Shown here: positions 29,646-38,243 of the stretch, in pieces | Position numbering within the stretch: position 1 is the first letter of the stretch | How the letters are laid out: each line of letters opens with the position of its first letter | Source: Mycobacterium sp. Aquia_216 | GTDB lineage: Bacteria; Actinomycetota; Actinomycetes; Mycobacteriales; Mycobacteriaceae | DNA: 64,000 nt | Assembly: GCF_026723865.1 (NCBI RefSeq) | Contig: NZ_CP113529.1 | Coordinates: 2,604,001 to 2,668,000 of the forward strand | Direction: 5' to 3' | Made by a program: the position numbers and the translations under genes | The notes under the pieces: model-generated | What the model saw: the letters and a program-made list of their open reading frames with translations, nothing else | The model's database searches: none | What the model was told of the DNA's origin: nothing

Positions 29646-31089
29646 TCAGCTGAGTGAATCCGCGGCCGTGGTGGATCGCATCTGCTCGTCCGCACGATCC
29701 GAAAACCGGGCAGCGGCCGCCCAACTCGAGGCTATCGGGGCATTATTCGGCCTTCGGCTATCTCGTTATGCGGAGACCGAGGCGTGGGCCGTCGACACGA
29801 TGGAGGCGGTCAGTGCCGAGCTGGCCGCGGCGTTGCGAATAAGCCAGGGGCTGGCGGCCAGCCGCCTTCGCTACGCCCGCGCGATGCGGGAACGGCTGCC
29901 GAAGGTCGCAGAGGTATTCAGAGCCGGCGATATCGACTATCGGACGTTTCAGACCCTCGTCTATCGCACCGATCTACTCACCGACGACGCGGTGCTGGCC
30001 GGGGTCGATGCGGAGCTGGCTGTCAACGTGCCGCGTTGGCCCTCGATGACCCACGGCCGACTGGCCGCGCAGGTCGACAAGATCGTCGTGCGGGTTGACG
30101 CGGATGCCGTACGGCGGCGTGAGCAACGCCAGTCCGACCGCGAGGTTTGGATCGGAGACGTTGGCGATGGCACTTCGGAGATCCACGGCTCCTTGTCGAC
30201 TCCCGACGCGCGTGCACTGGAAAAGCGGCTGAATGCGTTGTCGGCCACGGTGTGTGAGCACGACCCCCGGCGCCGCGAGCAGCGCCGGGCCGACGCGTTG
30301 GGGGCGCTGGCGACGGCGGCCGATCGACTGTGCTGCCGGTGTGGGCGACCCGACTGCACAGCGGGTAAACGTCCCGCCGCGACGCCCGTCGTCATTCATG
30401 TGATCGCCGAGCAGGCCACCGTCGATGGTCGCGGCTCGGTACCCGCGTCCCAGCTCAGTGCTGATGGCCTGATCGCGCCGGAACTCGTTGCGGAACTGGC
30501 TAAGTCGGCCAGGTTGGTGCCGCTCGTCCATCCCGCCGACGCTCCGCCCGAGCCCGGGTATGTACCTTCCAGGGCGCTGCAGGACTTTATCCGATGCCGC
30601 GACTTGACGTGCCGCTGGCCGGGTTGCGACCGGCCGGCAGTAGAGTGCGACCTCGACCATACGATTCCGTACTCCGACGGCGGTCCGACGCATGCGTCAA
30701 ACCTCAAGTGCTACTGCCGTACCCATCATTTGGTCAAGACTTTCTGGGAATGGCGTGACAAGCAGTTGCCCGACGGGACACTGATTTTGACGTCGCCGGC
30801 TGCGCACACCTACGTCACCACACCGGGCAGCGCGCTGCTATTTCCGAGCCTGTGCTTGGCGACGGGCGGTGTGCCGGCGCCCGAGGCGGACGTGCCACCG
30901 GACTACCTCGGTGACCGGACCGCGATGATGCCCAGACGGCGCCAAACTCGCGCACAAAACCGCACCGCGTGCATCACCGCCGAGCGCCGGCGCAACCGAA
31001 GCGCACGCGTCGCCCGCCGAAAGCCGGAACGGGCTCGCGATTGGGGATCCCGCGATATCGCTTGCGATCCCGATCCGCCACCCTTCTAG
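29638..31089 (+). CDS. DUF222/HNH endonuclease-domain protein (13E12 family)
   Basis: A 483-residue member of the 13E12 repeat family found in many copies in mycobacteria. The N-terminal two thirds are a DUF222-type helical domain (VVDRICSSARSENRAAAAQL, RLRYARAMRERLP). The C-terminal nuclease domain has the HNH core CRWPGCDRPAVECDLDHT followed by YSDGGPTHASNLKCYCRTHH, with zinc-binding Cys pairs. A very basic tail follows. ATG 29638 preferred (MFDQLSES) because it is the usual start in this family, inside the SOS box; ATG 29626 is possible. Its last four bases overlap the convergent helD stop (CTAG). Biological role unknown; DNA cleavage is inferred. Confidence 0.9.
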   Translation: MFDQLSESAAVVDRICSSARSENRAAAAQLEAIGALFGLRLSRYAETEAWAVDTMEAVSAELAAALRISQGLAASRLRYARAMRERLPKVAEVFRAGDIDYRTFQTLVYRTDLLTDDAVLAGVDAELAVNVPRWPSMTHGRLAAQVDKIVVRVDADAVRRREQRQSDREVWIGDVGDGTSEIHGSLSTPDARALEKRLNALSATVCEHDPRRREQRRADALGALATAADRLCCRCGRPDCTAGKRPAATPVVIHVIAEQATVDGRGSVPASQLSADGLIAPELVAELAKSARLVPLVHPADAPPEPGYVPSRALQDFIRCRDLTCRWPGCDRPAVECDLDHTIPYSDGGPTHASNLKCYCRTHHLVKTFWEWRDKQLPDGTLILTSPAAHTYVTTPGSALLFPSLCLATGGVPAPEADVPPDYLGDRTAMMPRRRQTRAQNRTACITAERRRNRSARVARRKPERARDWGSRDIACDPDPPPF

Positions 31090-33296
31090 GCCTGAGCGCG
31101 TGTCTCGAATTCGGCCAAGCCGGACAGCGCCTGCGGCAACGGGTCTTGGTGTAGGACGCCGAGGCGCTGCGTGGCGCGGGTGAGGGCGACGTAGAGCTCG
31201 GCCGCGCCGCGCGGCCCGTCGGCGAGGATCCGCCGCGGTTCCACGACCAGCACGGCGTCGAACTCCAGGCCCTTCGTCGCCGATGCCGGCACGGTGCCCG
31301 GCACGCCGGGTGGTCCGATGACGATGCTGGTTCCTTCGCGACCGGCCTCGTCCCGAACGAATTCCTCAATCGCACTGGGCAATTCGTCGTCGGTGACGCG
31401 TCTGGACCAGGGCCGCACGCCGCACGCCCGCACCGACTCCGGTGGCTGGACGCCGGGCGCGAACTCGTCGAGCAACGCGGCGGCGACGGTCATGATCTCC
31501 GCCGGGGTGCGGTAGTTGACCGATAGCGACCGGTAGACCCAGCGGCCGGGCACGTACGGATCCAGCATCGCGTGCCAGGAGGTCGCCCCGGCCACCGACC
31601 GGCGCTGGGCGAGATCGCCGACGACCGTGAAGGATTTGCCGGGGCAGCGGCGCATCAGCACTCGCCAGTCCATCTCGGACAGTTCTTGGGCCTCGTCGAC
31701 CACGACATGGCGGTAGGTCCAATCGCGATCCGCGGCAGCACGTTCGGCGAGTTCGCGGGTGTCGCGCTCTTGGAAGCGGTCGGCGAGATCTTCGGCGTTG
31801 AGCATGTCTTGAGCGAGCAGCTGGTCCTCGTCGTCCATCAGGTCTTCGCGGCTGATCATGATGTCCAACACGCCGGCGGCGAACTCCGCTTCGGCCTTGC
31901 GGTCCTGCTCGGCGGCCAGGTCGGCCGACTTGTCACGGCCCAGCAGGTCGACCAGCTCGTCGAGCAGCGGCACATCGGACACCGTCCAGGCGTGACCGTC
32001 GGCCCGCCACAGCGACTCATCCACCCCGGCCGCGTGCAACCGTTCACGCGACGTGTAGAGGTCCGCCAGCAGGGTTTCCGGCGTCAGAATCGGCCAGAGC
32101 TCGTCCAGCGCTGCGGCGAACGCCTCGTTGTCGTCGAGCTCGTCGATCAGATCCGCGCGCAGTCGCTCCCACACGACCCGGTCTTCCCTGGTCAGCCGGC
32201 CTCGCCCGATCCGGGCGATGCCTCGTTCGGTCAGCGCCCAGGTGATGACGTCGATGAACACCGCGCGAGCGTCGTTGTGTGGCTGCCGACTCTTGCGCGC
32301 TTCCTCCCTGGCCCACCCGGCGATCTCGGCGTCGATCCGGACCGTGACGTCGGCCAGTTCGATCGTCACCGGATGCTCGGGTACTCGTTGCCGATCGCCG
32401 ATCGCCGCCGCCAGCACATCGAGGATCTTCAGCGAACCCTTGAGCACGACACATTGCGGGGTGTCCTCGGCGACGACGTGCAACCCGGGAACCAGCTCGC
32501 CGGTGGTACTGAACACCACGTCCGTCTCGCCGAGCGACGGCAGCACGCGGCCGATGTGGCTCAGGAACGCCGGATTGGGGCCGATCACGAGAACGCCGTG
32601 GCGTTCCATCTGCTCCCGCTGGGTGTAGAGCAGGTAGGCGACGCGGTGCAGCGCCACCACCGTCTTGCCGGTGCCGGGGCCACCCTCGATCACCAGCACC
32701 CCGTTGTGATCGAGCCGGATGATCTCGTCCTGCTCGGCCTGGATCGTCGCCACGATGTCGCGCATACCCTCGCCGCGCGGCGCGTTGACGGCGGCAAGCA
32801 GGGCCGAGTCTTCTGATTCGGCCGGCTCGCTGCCGTCACCAGGGCGGCCGAGGACCTCGTCGGTGAAGTCGACGACCTGACGCCCGCGAGTGTGGAACTG
32901 GCGACGTCGGCGCATGTTCTCCGGCGTCGCCGCGGTGGCGACGTAGAAGGCACGCGCCGCGGGCGCCCGCCAATCGAGCAGCATCGGTGCGTAGTCGTTC
33001 TTCTCGTCCAAGAAGCCGATCCGGCCGATGTAGGACCGTTCACCCGAAACGGCATCCAGCCGGCCGAAACACAGCCCGTTGTCCACCACGTCCAGCCGTT
33101 TGACCTGTTTGGCCAGCGCACGCACCTGGACGTCGCGTTCCATCGACGTCTCACCGTCGCCCAGCAGCGCTTGCTTGTACTCGCCCCTCAGTCGCGCGCG
33201 ATCGGCGTCGAGCCGCGCATAGAGCCCCGCCACATAGCTCTGCTCGGACCGCAATTCGTCTTCGTAGTCTCGACTCGACAAGTACCCCTCCGCCAC
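31086..33296 (-). CDS. helD: HelD-like RNA polymerase recycling ATPase
   Basis: A 736-residue superfamily 1 ATPase. The N-terminal coiled-coil arm begins with SSRDYEDELRSEQSYVAGLYARL; Walker A is GGPGTGKT; motif II is VVDEAQELS; motif III VVGDLAQR; motif V SATKGLEFDAVLVVEP and motif VI YVALTRATQRL. The length equals the mycobacterial class of HelD proteins, which release stalled RNA polymerase from nucleic acid with ATP hydrolysis; related HelR proteins protect against rifamycins. GTG start at 33296 by fit to the family. Divergent from the radical SAM gene across a promoter with an SOS box 57 bases upstream of helD, so it could share damage control. M. tuberculosis has dhaA (Rv2579) in the corresponding gap, from memory. 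Confidence 0.88.
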   Translation of the reverse strand: MAEGYLSSRDYEDELRSEQSYVAGLYARLDADRARLRGEYKQALLGDGETSMERDVQVRALAKQVKRLDVVDNGLCFGRLDAVSGERSYIGRIGFLDEKNDYAPMLLDWRAPAARAFYVATAATPENMRRRRQFHTRGRQVVDFTDEVLGRPGDGSEPAESEDSALLAAVNAPRGEGMRDIVATIQAEQDEIIRLDHNGVLVIEGGPGTGKTVVALHRVAYLLYTQREQMERHGVLVIGPNPAFLSHIGRVLPSLGETDVVFSTTGELVPGLHVVAEDTPQCVVLKGSLKILDVLAAAIGDRQRVPEHPVTIELADVTVRIDAEIAGWAREEARKSRQPHNDARAVFIDVITWALTERGIARIGRGRLTREDRVVWERLRADLIDELDDNEAFAAALDELWPILTPETLLADLYTSRERLHAAGVDESLWRADGHAWTVSDVPLLDELVDLLGRDKSADLAAEQDRKAEAEFAAGVLDIMISREDLMDDEDQLLAQDMLNAEDLADRFQERDTRELAERAAADRDWTYRHVVVDEAQELSEMDWRVLMRRCPGKSFTVVGDLAQRRSVAGATSWHAMLDPYVPGRWVYRSLSVNYRTPAEIMTVAAALLDEFAPGVQPPESVRACGVRPWSRRVTDDELPSAIEEFVRDEAGREGTSIVIGPPGVPGTVPASATKGLEFDAVLVVEPRRILADGPRGAAELYVALTRATQRLGVLHQDPLPQALSGLAEFETRAQA

Positions 33297-33341
33297 TTCT
33301 GGTCTCGGCCAGCGATTTTCCTCGAGCGAGAAGATCGCCGC

Positions 33342-33371
33342 TTGACATCGTATCGAACAGTTGTTCGAATA
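33342..33371 (+). promoter_or_regulatory. Promoter with perfect LexA/SOS box
   Basis: TCGAACAGTTGTTCGA at 33353-33368 is a perfect TCGAAC-N4-GTTCGA LexA box. It lies between a consensus -35 TTGACA (33342-33347) and a likely -10 TCGAAT (33365-33370, spacer 17). The ATG of the radical SAM gene is at 33377, about where transcription would start, so the mRNA may be leaderless. LexA bound here would block polymerase directly. Confidence 0.85.
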
Positions 33372-33376
33372 GTGGG

Positions 33377-34402
33377 ATGCGGTGGGCGAACCAGGCCGTT
33401 GCCGTCAACGGTAATCCCGTCGACGACGGGGCACTACCGGGGCTGGCGCGGATCGGTCTGGTCCGCAGCGTGCGGGCGCCGCAGTTCGAGGGGATCACCT
33501 TTCACGAGGTGCACTGCAAATCGGCACTCAACAAGGTTCCGGCCGCGGCCGCGCTGCCGTTCCGCTACACCGTCAACGGCTATCGTGGTTGCTCCCACGC
33601 CTGCCGCTATTGTTTCGCGCGCCCCAGCCACGAATACCTGGACTTCAACTGCGGCACCGATTTTGACACTCAGGTGGTGGTCAAGACCAACGTCGCGGAG
33701 GTATTGCGCCGCGAGCTGCGCCGTCCGTCGTGGCGACGCGAAACCGTCGCGCTGGGCACCAACACCGATCCCTATCAGCGCGCCGAGGGCCGCTACGCCC
33801 TGATGCCGGGCGTCATCGGCGCGCTGGCCGAATCCGGCACGCCACTGTCCATTCTGACCAAAGGCACCCTGCTGCGGCGGGATCTGCCGCTGATCGCGGC
33901 TGCGGCCCAACAGGTTCCGGTGTCGCTCGCGGTATCGCTGGCGGTCGGCGATCCGGAGCTGCAGCGAGACGTCGAACCGGGCACGCCGACACCGCAGGCT
34001 CGGCTCGGCCTGATCGCCGCGATCCGCGACGCCGGCCTGGGCTGCCATGTGATGGTCGCGCCGGTGCTGCCACACCTCACCGACTCGGTCGAGCACCTCG
34101 ACGGGCTGCTCGGCCAGATCGCGGCGGCCGGAGCCACCAGCGTGACCGTTTTCGGCCTGCATCTGCGTCGTTCGACCCGCGGCTGGTTCATGTCCTGGCT
34201 AGCCCGGTCGCATCCCGAACTGACCGGCCGTTACCGCGAGTTGTACCGGCGCGGAGCCTATTTGCCGCCGGACTATCGCGAGATGCTGCGGGCCCGGGCC
34301 ACGCCGCTGATCGCCAAGCACCGGCTGGCCGGCGACCACCGGCCGTTCGCGCAACCACCCAAGGCCGTCGAGCCCGAACCCAGCCAGCCCACCCTGTTTT
34401 GA
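33377..34402 (+). CDS. Radical SAM protein, spore photoproduct lyase-like (SOS-controlled)
   Basis: A 341-residue radical SAM protein with the cluster motif C-x3-C-x2-C in YRGCSHACRYCFAR, followed by LGTNTDPYQRAEGRY and TKGTLLRRDLPLI as in the Rv2578c family. It would bind a 4Fe-4S cluster and S-adenosylmethionine and generate a deoxyadenosyl radical. The resemblance to spore photoproduct lyase and the perfect LexA box suggest a DNA-repair-linked role, which remains inference. The ATG at 33377 lies at the predicted transcription start. Ends 1 base before the end of the convergent phosphatase remnant. Confidence 0.88.
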   Translation: MRWANQAVAVNGNPVDDGALPGLARIGLVRSVRAPQFEGITFHEVHCKSALNKVPAAAALPFRYTVNGYRGCSHACRYCFARPSHEYLDFNCGTDFDTQVVVKTNVAEVLRRELRRPSWRRETVALGTNTDPYQRAEGRYALMPGVIGALAESGTPLSILTKGTLLRRDLPLIAAAAQQVPVSLAVSLAVGDPELQRDVEPGTPTPQARLGLIAAIRDAGLGCHVMVAPVLPHLTDSVEHLDGLLGQIAAAGATSVTVFGLHLRRSTRGWFMSWLARSHPELTGRYRELYRRGAYLPPDYREMLRARATPLIAKHRLAGDHRPFAQPPKAVEPEPSQPTLF

Positions 34403-34403
34403 C

Positions 34404-36009
34404 CTAGGCGGCCCTGTCCCCGCGGGGCTTGGTCAGGGTGAACTCCTCCACGACGGCAACCGCGCCCAGCGGCCCGCGCAGTGCGTAATGCGTGGCCTTG
34501 ATCGAGGTGTTGCCGCCCGGCTGACCCGGATCGACCTCGAAAGCCACGAAGCCGTAAGGATTGTCGCGGTCGCGAAACGCCGACCAGGGTGCATCCTCGA
34601 GGACATAGATCGGCGCCTTGCGTCCGATCGCGGGGTCGAACGCGCCGACCCCGGTGATCACCCGGCACCGAGGCTCGGGGAAGAACGTTGCGTTGGTCGG
34701 TGCCGAAGTGCCGCCGCCACCGATGACGACGTGCACCGTTCCGCGAGTCGTATCGATCACCTCATCGCGAGTGTCGACCGGTATCGGCGTTCGGGTGTCG
34801 GTGTTTTGGGCGCCGCGCAACGGATGAGACCGTTCGTAGTGGTGTTCGTGACCGCACAGCACCAGATCGACCTGGTACTGGTCGAACAGCGGTAGCCATT
34901 GCTCGCGGATTCCGAGGTCGGCGCCGTTGGCCTTGGCCGCGGTGGAAATGGCGGTCTGATGCATACAGATGACCAGCCAATCGACATCGGGATCGCGGCG
35001 CGCAGCCGCGAGTTCAGCTGCAAGCCAGCGCTTTTGCTCGCCAGCGGAGTAGCCGTGCACGTAAAAGTTGCCGCCGTCCTGCAACGCCACGTCGTCGTTG
35101 TTGAGGCTGATCACCCGCACCGAGCCGGCGGTGAACGAATACCACAGACCACGCAGTTCCGGACTCGCGCCCGAATCGGGCAACGCGAAATAGGTCTGAT
35201 ACGCGCCGTACCCGACCGGCCCGTTGCCCAGTTCGTTCTCGTGATTGCCCGCCGCCGGCATCCACGGCCGGTAGCGGGCCGAGCGCGTGTTGTTCTCGAA
35301 CCAGTTCGACCAGGTGCGGATGCGGTCCCGAGCGAGATTGGCGTAACACAGGTCGCCGTTGACCAGGTTGAACAGCGGGCCGATGCGTTCGATCGCCAGG
35401 GTAATGTCGGCGGCCGCCGGCGATCCGATGTTGTCGGTGCCATACGTGCCGTCGGGCATCTTGTCCAGTGTCGGCGTGGACTGGTCGCCGAAGCTGGTGA
35501 AGCGCAACGGCTTTCGACCGGCTGGCGCGGTCCGCACGGTGCCATGCTCCGGCTCGGCGCCGTCGTGCATCGCCGCGTACACATAGTCGGTATCCGGGGT
35601 CAGATTCGTCAGGCGAGCATGGTTGACACGAACTTCGTTGTTGGACTTCGCGTCTCGGTAAGTTCGGGTTTCGGCCGCAACGGTATGGCCGAAACCGGAC
35701 CCCGGCGTGCCGAGCATGACGCGCGGATTACGCACCGCCTCGGTGGTATGCCAGGACACCACCAACTCGGTGCCTGCGTGGCGGCCGAATTGCAGGCAAC
35801 CCGAAAACCGCCGGTGCGCCGTTGCGGTCCGGCTGGCGCAACAGGGCGGCCCCGGGTGAGTGGGACCACAACAGGGCGGCGGCGCCCACCCCGACGCCGG
35901 CGCCGACACCCACTCCGACGGCCGCCGAGGTGGCGCTGGTCGTCAACAGCCTGCGGCGGCTGATGCCCGGCGTGCTGGCCGGAACGGCCGCTCCGGCGTC
36001 GTCGGTCAT
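34404..36009 (-). pseudogene. Tat-exported metallophosphatase, frameshifted
   Basis: Purple acid phosphatase-type metallophosphoesterase (Rv2577 counterpart). The N-terminus starts at ATG 36009 with a Tat signal (ISRRRLLTTSA, then a Gly/Val/Ala-rich hydrophobic core). The catalytic part, about 460 residues, lies in another frame and has GDQS, NGDLCYAN, GNHENE, CMHQTA and CGHEHHYER, the full metal-binding set. The switch occurs near 35793-35798: reading FGL in the signal frame and LQFG in the catalytic frame implies loss of two bases (expected TTGCACCTGCAATTC, observed TTGCCTGCAATTC). As written, no single frame gives an exported enzyme. A real mutation and a sequencing error cannot be told apart here. 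Confidence 0.82.
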
Positions 36010-36092
36010 GCATGCTTCATACCCGAGTCGGGCGACCGGTGGCATATCGAGCGGTGAACGTCGGTGGTAACGAATCCGGTAGCGTTTTCGAT

Positions 36093-36536
36093 ATGACGAG
36101 CGTGATGACGAACCTGCGAAAAGGGACCAGCGCGGTCGCGTCGGCAACGTTTGCACTGGTCGGGGGAGTGATTCTCGGGCCGGCCACGGCGCATGCGGAT
36201 GGTCATCAGGTGACCTACACCATCTCGAGCCCGAACAATCTGACCGCCACCGTCTCGTACGTGACGTCTGATCCGCCCAGCCAGGCCGCCTACAACGCGG
36301 ACCCGTCGAAGTTCTCGACCAGTGTGCAGGCACCGCTGAGCGGGCAGCCGGTGGTGTACACGGCCACGCTGGCAAACCCGAACCAGTGGGCGAGCATCAC
36401 CGCCAGCGGCATGCTGCACTGGCCGGACTCGGGCAATGGTCCGGCCTCGTTTCACTGCGAGATCGCGGTGGACGGCCAGGTCGTCGTGCACCAGGACGCC
36501 ACCACCACCGTCACCTGCGCGGCCCGGCCCGGGTAA
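36093..36536 (+). CDS. Small secreted protein, Rv2576c-like
   Basis: A 147-residue protein with a Sec signal peptide (SAVASATFALVGGVILGPATAHA, cleavage after AHA). The mature part is Thr/Ser/Ala-rich with YTISSPNNLTATVSYVTSDPP and one Cys pair (FHCEIAV, VTCAARPG). No catalytic motif seen. The ATG at 36093 is chosen because it places the signal peptide at the N-terminus; the frame is open further upstream. It matches the Rv2576c family of secreted or membrane proteins of unknown function. Divergent from the broken phosphatase, separated by 83 bases. Confidence 0.8.
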   Translation: MTSVMTNLRKGTSAVASATFALVGGVILGPATAHADGHQVTYTISSPNNLTATVSYVTSDPPSQAAYNADPSKFSTSVQAPLSGQPVVYTATLANPNQWASITASGMLHWPDSGNGPASFHCEIAVDGQVVVHQDATTTVTCAARPG

Positions 36537-36875
36537 TCAGCCCGCGAACACGTAGACCCATGCGGTCGCACCCGAGGCCAATGGCACCGCGATGCGCCGG
36601 TAGTCGTCCACCTCGTACTCGTCGGCCGCGGCCAACTCGGTCTCGCTGATCTCGAACACCATCCCGTCGACATGCGCATCGGCACGGTCGGCGGGCCGCA
36701 AGATCGGATGGCGATCGCTACCGCTGGTCGTGATCACGTGCGGGTCGGTGATCGTCAGGTAGTCCAGGTCGTATCCGACGATCGCATCGCGGCGGCCGGG
36801 GACCTCTCGCCCGAACGTCGCGCGCTGAACCTCCGGCAGCTGCAGCGTGCCGTAGGAGAACAACAGCTCGGTCAT
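36537..36875 (-). CDS. Gamma-glutamylcyclotransferase-like (AIG2/YtfP) protein
   Basis: A 112-residue protein beginning MTELLFSYGTLQLPEVQ, where YGTL is the substrate-loop signature of the gamma-glutamylcyclotransferase fold. FEISETELAAADEYEVDDYRR follows, with Glu residues in the place of the catalytic acid. Family members release 5-oxoproline or act on gamma-glutamylamines; the substrate here is unknown. Its ATG overlaps the stop of the XRE regulator gene (ATGA), so they form an operon. Confidence 0.82.
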   Translation of the reverse strand: MTELLFSYGTLQLPEVQRATFGREVPGRRDAIVGYDLDYLTITDPHVITTSGSDRHPILRPADRADAHVDGMVFEISETELAAADEYEVDDYRRIAVPLASGATAWVYVFAG

Positions 36876-37393
36876 CGCGGCTCGGTCTGCGCCACGACGA
36901 CGACCTCGGCCGGCTCGGCACCGACCGCGCGGATCTTGTGGCTGACCGACGCGTCGAAGTACGCGCTGTCGCCGGTGCCGAGCTCGATGGTCTGATCCCC
37001 GTAGTCGAGTTCGACCGGTCCCACATGGACGAAGACGAATTCCTGACCCGTGTGCTCGGCATGCGTAGCGTTGTCGGCCACGTGTGCCGTCGGCCGAAGG
37101 ACGAACGGCGACATGGACTTTCCGAGTAGCGCGGACGCCAGCACCCGGTAGCGCCGGCCGTCGGACCCGGCGGCACGATCGACGGTGATCTTCTCCTCGG
37201 CCGCCTCGTCGGAGAACAGCCGCCCGACATCGACCTCGAGCGCCCGCGCAACCTTCAGGGCCACCGCGATGGACGGTGTGCTCTGCCGGCGCTCGATCTT
37301 GGACAGGTAGCTCTTGGTCAGCCCGGTCTGGACGGCGAGTTGCTCGAGGGTCAGGCCGCGTTGTCTGCGGACCGCGCGCAATAGTGCGGTCAT
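36872..37393 (-). CDS. XRE-family regulator with C-terminal cupin
   Basis: A 173-residue regulator. The N-terminal helix-turn-helix (about 5-60) has RGLTLEQLAVQTGLTKSYLSK and IERRQSTPSIAVALKVARAL. The C-terminal cupin (about 100-168) contains HTGQEFVFVHVGPVELDYGD and GDSAYFDASVSHKI, a small-molecule sensing fold. ATG 37393 chosen; the frame opens slightly earlier at 37423. It is divergent from the class II aldolase and probably controls both operons through the inverted repeat at 37415-37451. The ligand may be a substrate of the aldolase pair. Confidence 0.9.
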   Translation of the reverse strand: MTALLRAVRRQRGLTLEQLAVQTGLTKSYLSKIERRQSTPSIAVALKVARALEVDVGRLFSDEAAEEKITVDRAAGSDGRRYRVLASALLGKSMSPFVLRPTAHVADNATHAEHTGQEFVFVHVGPVELDYGDQTIELGTGDSAYFDASVSHKIRAVGAEPAEVVVVAQTEPR

Positions 37394-37414
37394 GTGACTG
37401 GCCTCCCGATCCCG

Positions 37415-37451
37415 ATGACACAAAGTTTCCTCGATGCTACCTTAGTGTCAT
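37415..37451. promoter_or_regulatory. Inverted repeat ATGACAC...GTGTCAT, probable regulator site
   Basis: ATGACAC (37415-37421) and GTGTCAT (37445-37451) are perfect 7-base inverted arms with centres 30 bases apart, about three helical turns. The right arm overlaps the ATG of the aldolase gene; the left lies 22 bases upstream of the regulator ATG. Suits a cooperative dimer-of-dimers repressor such as the adjacent XRE protein. Confidence 0.5.
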
Positions 37452-38235
37452 GGTCACCACGTTCCGCGATTCGAAATCCGCACTGATGCGTCGCGCCGAG
37501 CAGCAGTTGGCGGTCAACATCGCCGATTCCGAGCTGACCACGCGACAGAAGCTGGCGCTGACCTGCCGGGCCCTGTTCGACGCCGGGCACGATTCCGGGC
37601 TGGCCGGCCAGATCACCGCGCGTGCCGAAGCCGACGGGACCTACTACACCCAACGGCTGGGCCTCGGTTTCGACGAGATCACCGCGGCCAACCTGCTGCT
37701 GGTCGACGAGGACCTCAACGTGCTCGAGGGAGACGGAATAGCCAACCCCGCCAATCGTTTTCACAGCTGGATCTATCGCGCGCGACCCGACGTGCAATGC
37801 ATCGTGCACACCCATGCCTTCCACGTGGCGGCGTTGTCGATGCTCGAGGTCCCGCTGGTCGTCTCCCACATGGACACCACCCCGTTCTACGGCGACTGCG
37901 CGTTCCTGGCCGAGTGGCCGGGCGTGCCCGTCGGCAACGAGGAGGGCGAGATCATCAGCGCCGCGCTCGGCGACAAGAAGGCGGTCCTGCTGGCGCATCA
38001 CGGACACGTCATCGCCGGCGCCAGCGTCGAGGAGGCCTGCTCGCTGGGGATCCTGATCGAGCGGGCCGCGAAACTGCAGCTGGCGGCCATGGCCGCCGGC
38101 AGGGTCAAGCCACTGCCCGAGCAGCTGGCCCGCGAGGCCCACGACTGGACGCTGACGCCCAAGCGCAGCCAGGCCAACTTCGCCTACTACGCGCGCCGCG
38201 CGCTGGCGCGCCACCCCGACGCCCTGACGAGCTAA
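37450..38235 (+). CDS. Class II aldolase/adducin-family protein
   Basis: A 261-residue class II aldolase-type protein. The metal-binding histidines are visible in HTHAFHVAAL and in LLAHHGHVIAG, with a conserved Glu/Asp-rich region between (AEWPGVPVGNEEGE). Members cleave sugar phosphates or decarboxylate related acids using Zn or another divalent metal. ATG at 37450 has almost no leader if transcription starts near the repeat. The DapA-family gene follows 8 bases later. Not part of the M. tuberculosis order, so probably an inserted catabolic module. Confidence 0.85.
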   Translation: MVTTFRDSKSALMRRAEQQLAVNIADSELTTRQKLALTCRALFDAGHDSGLAGQITARAEADGTYYTQRLGLGFDEITAANLLLVDEDLNVLEGDGIANPANRFHSWIYRARPDVQCIVHTHAFHVAALSMLEVPLVVSHMDTTPFYGDCAFLAEWPGVPVGNEEGEIISAALGDKKAVLLAHHGHVIAGASVEEACSLGILIERAAKLQLAAMAAGRVKPLPEQLAREAHDWTLTPKRSQANFAYYARRALARHPDALTS

Positions 38236-38243
38236 GGAGCCCT

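Noticed and set aside
35780-35805. Programmed ribosomal frameshift in the phosphatase gene
   Set aside because: No slippery heptamer or following structure was seen, and homologues are read in a single frame; a two-base deletion explains it better.
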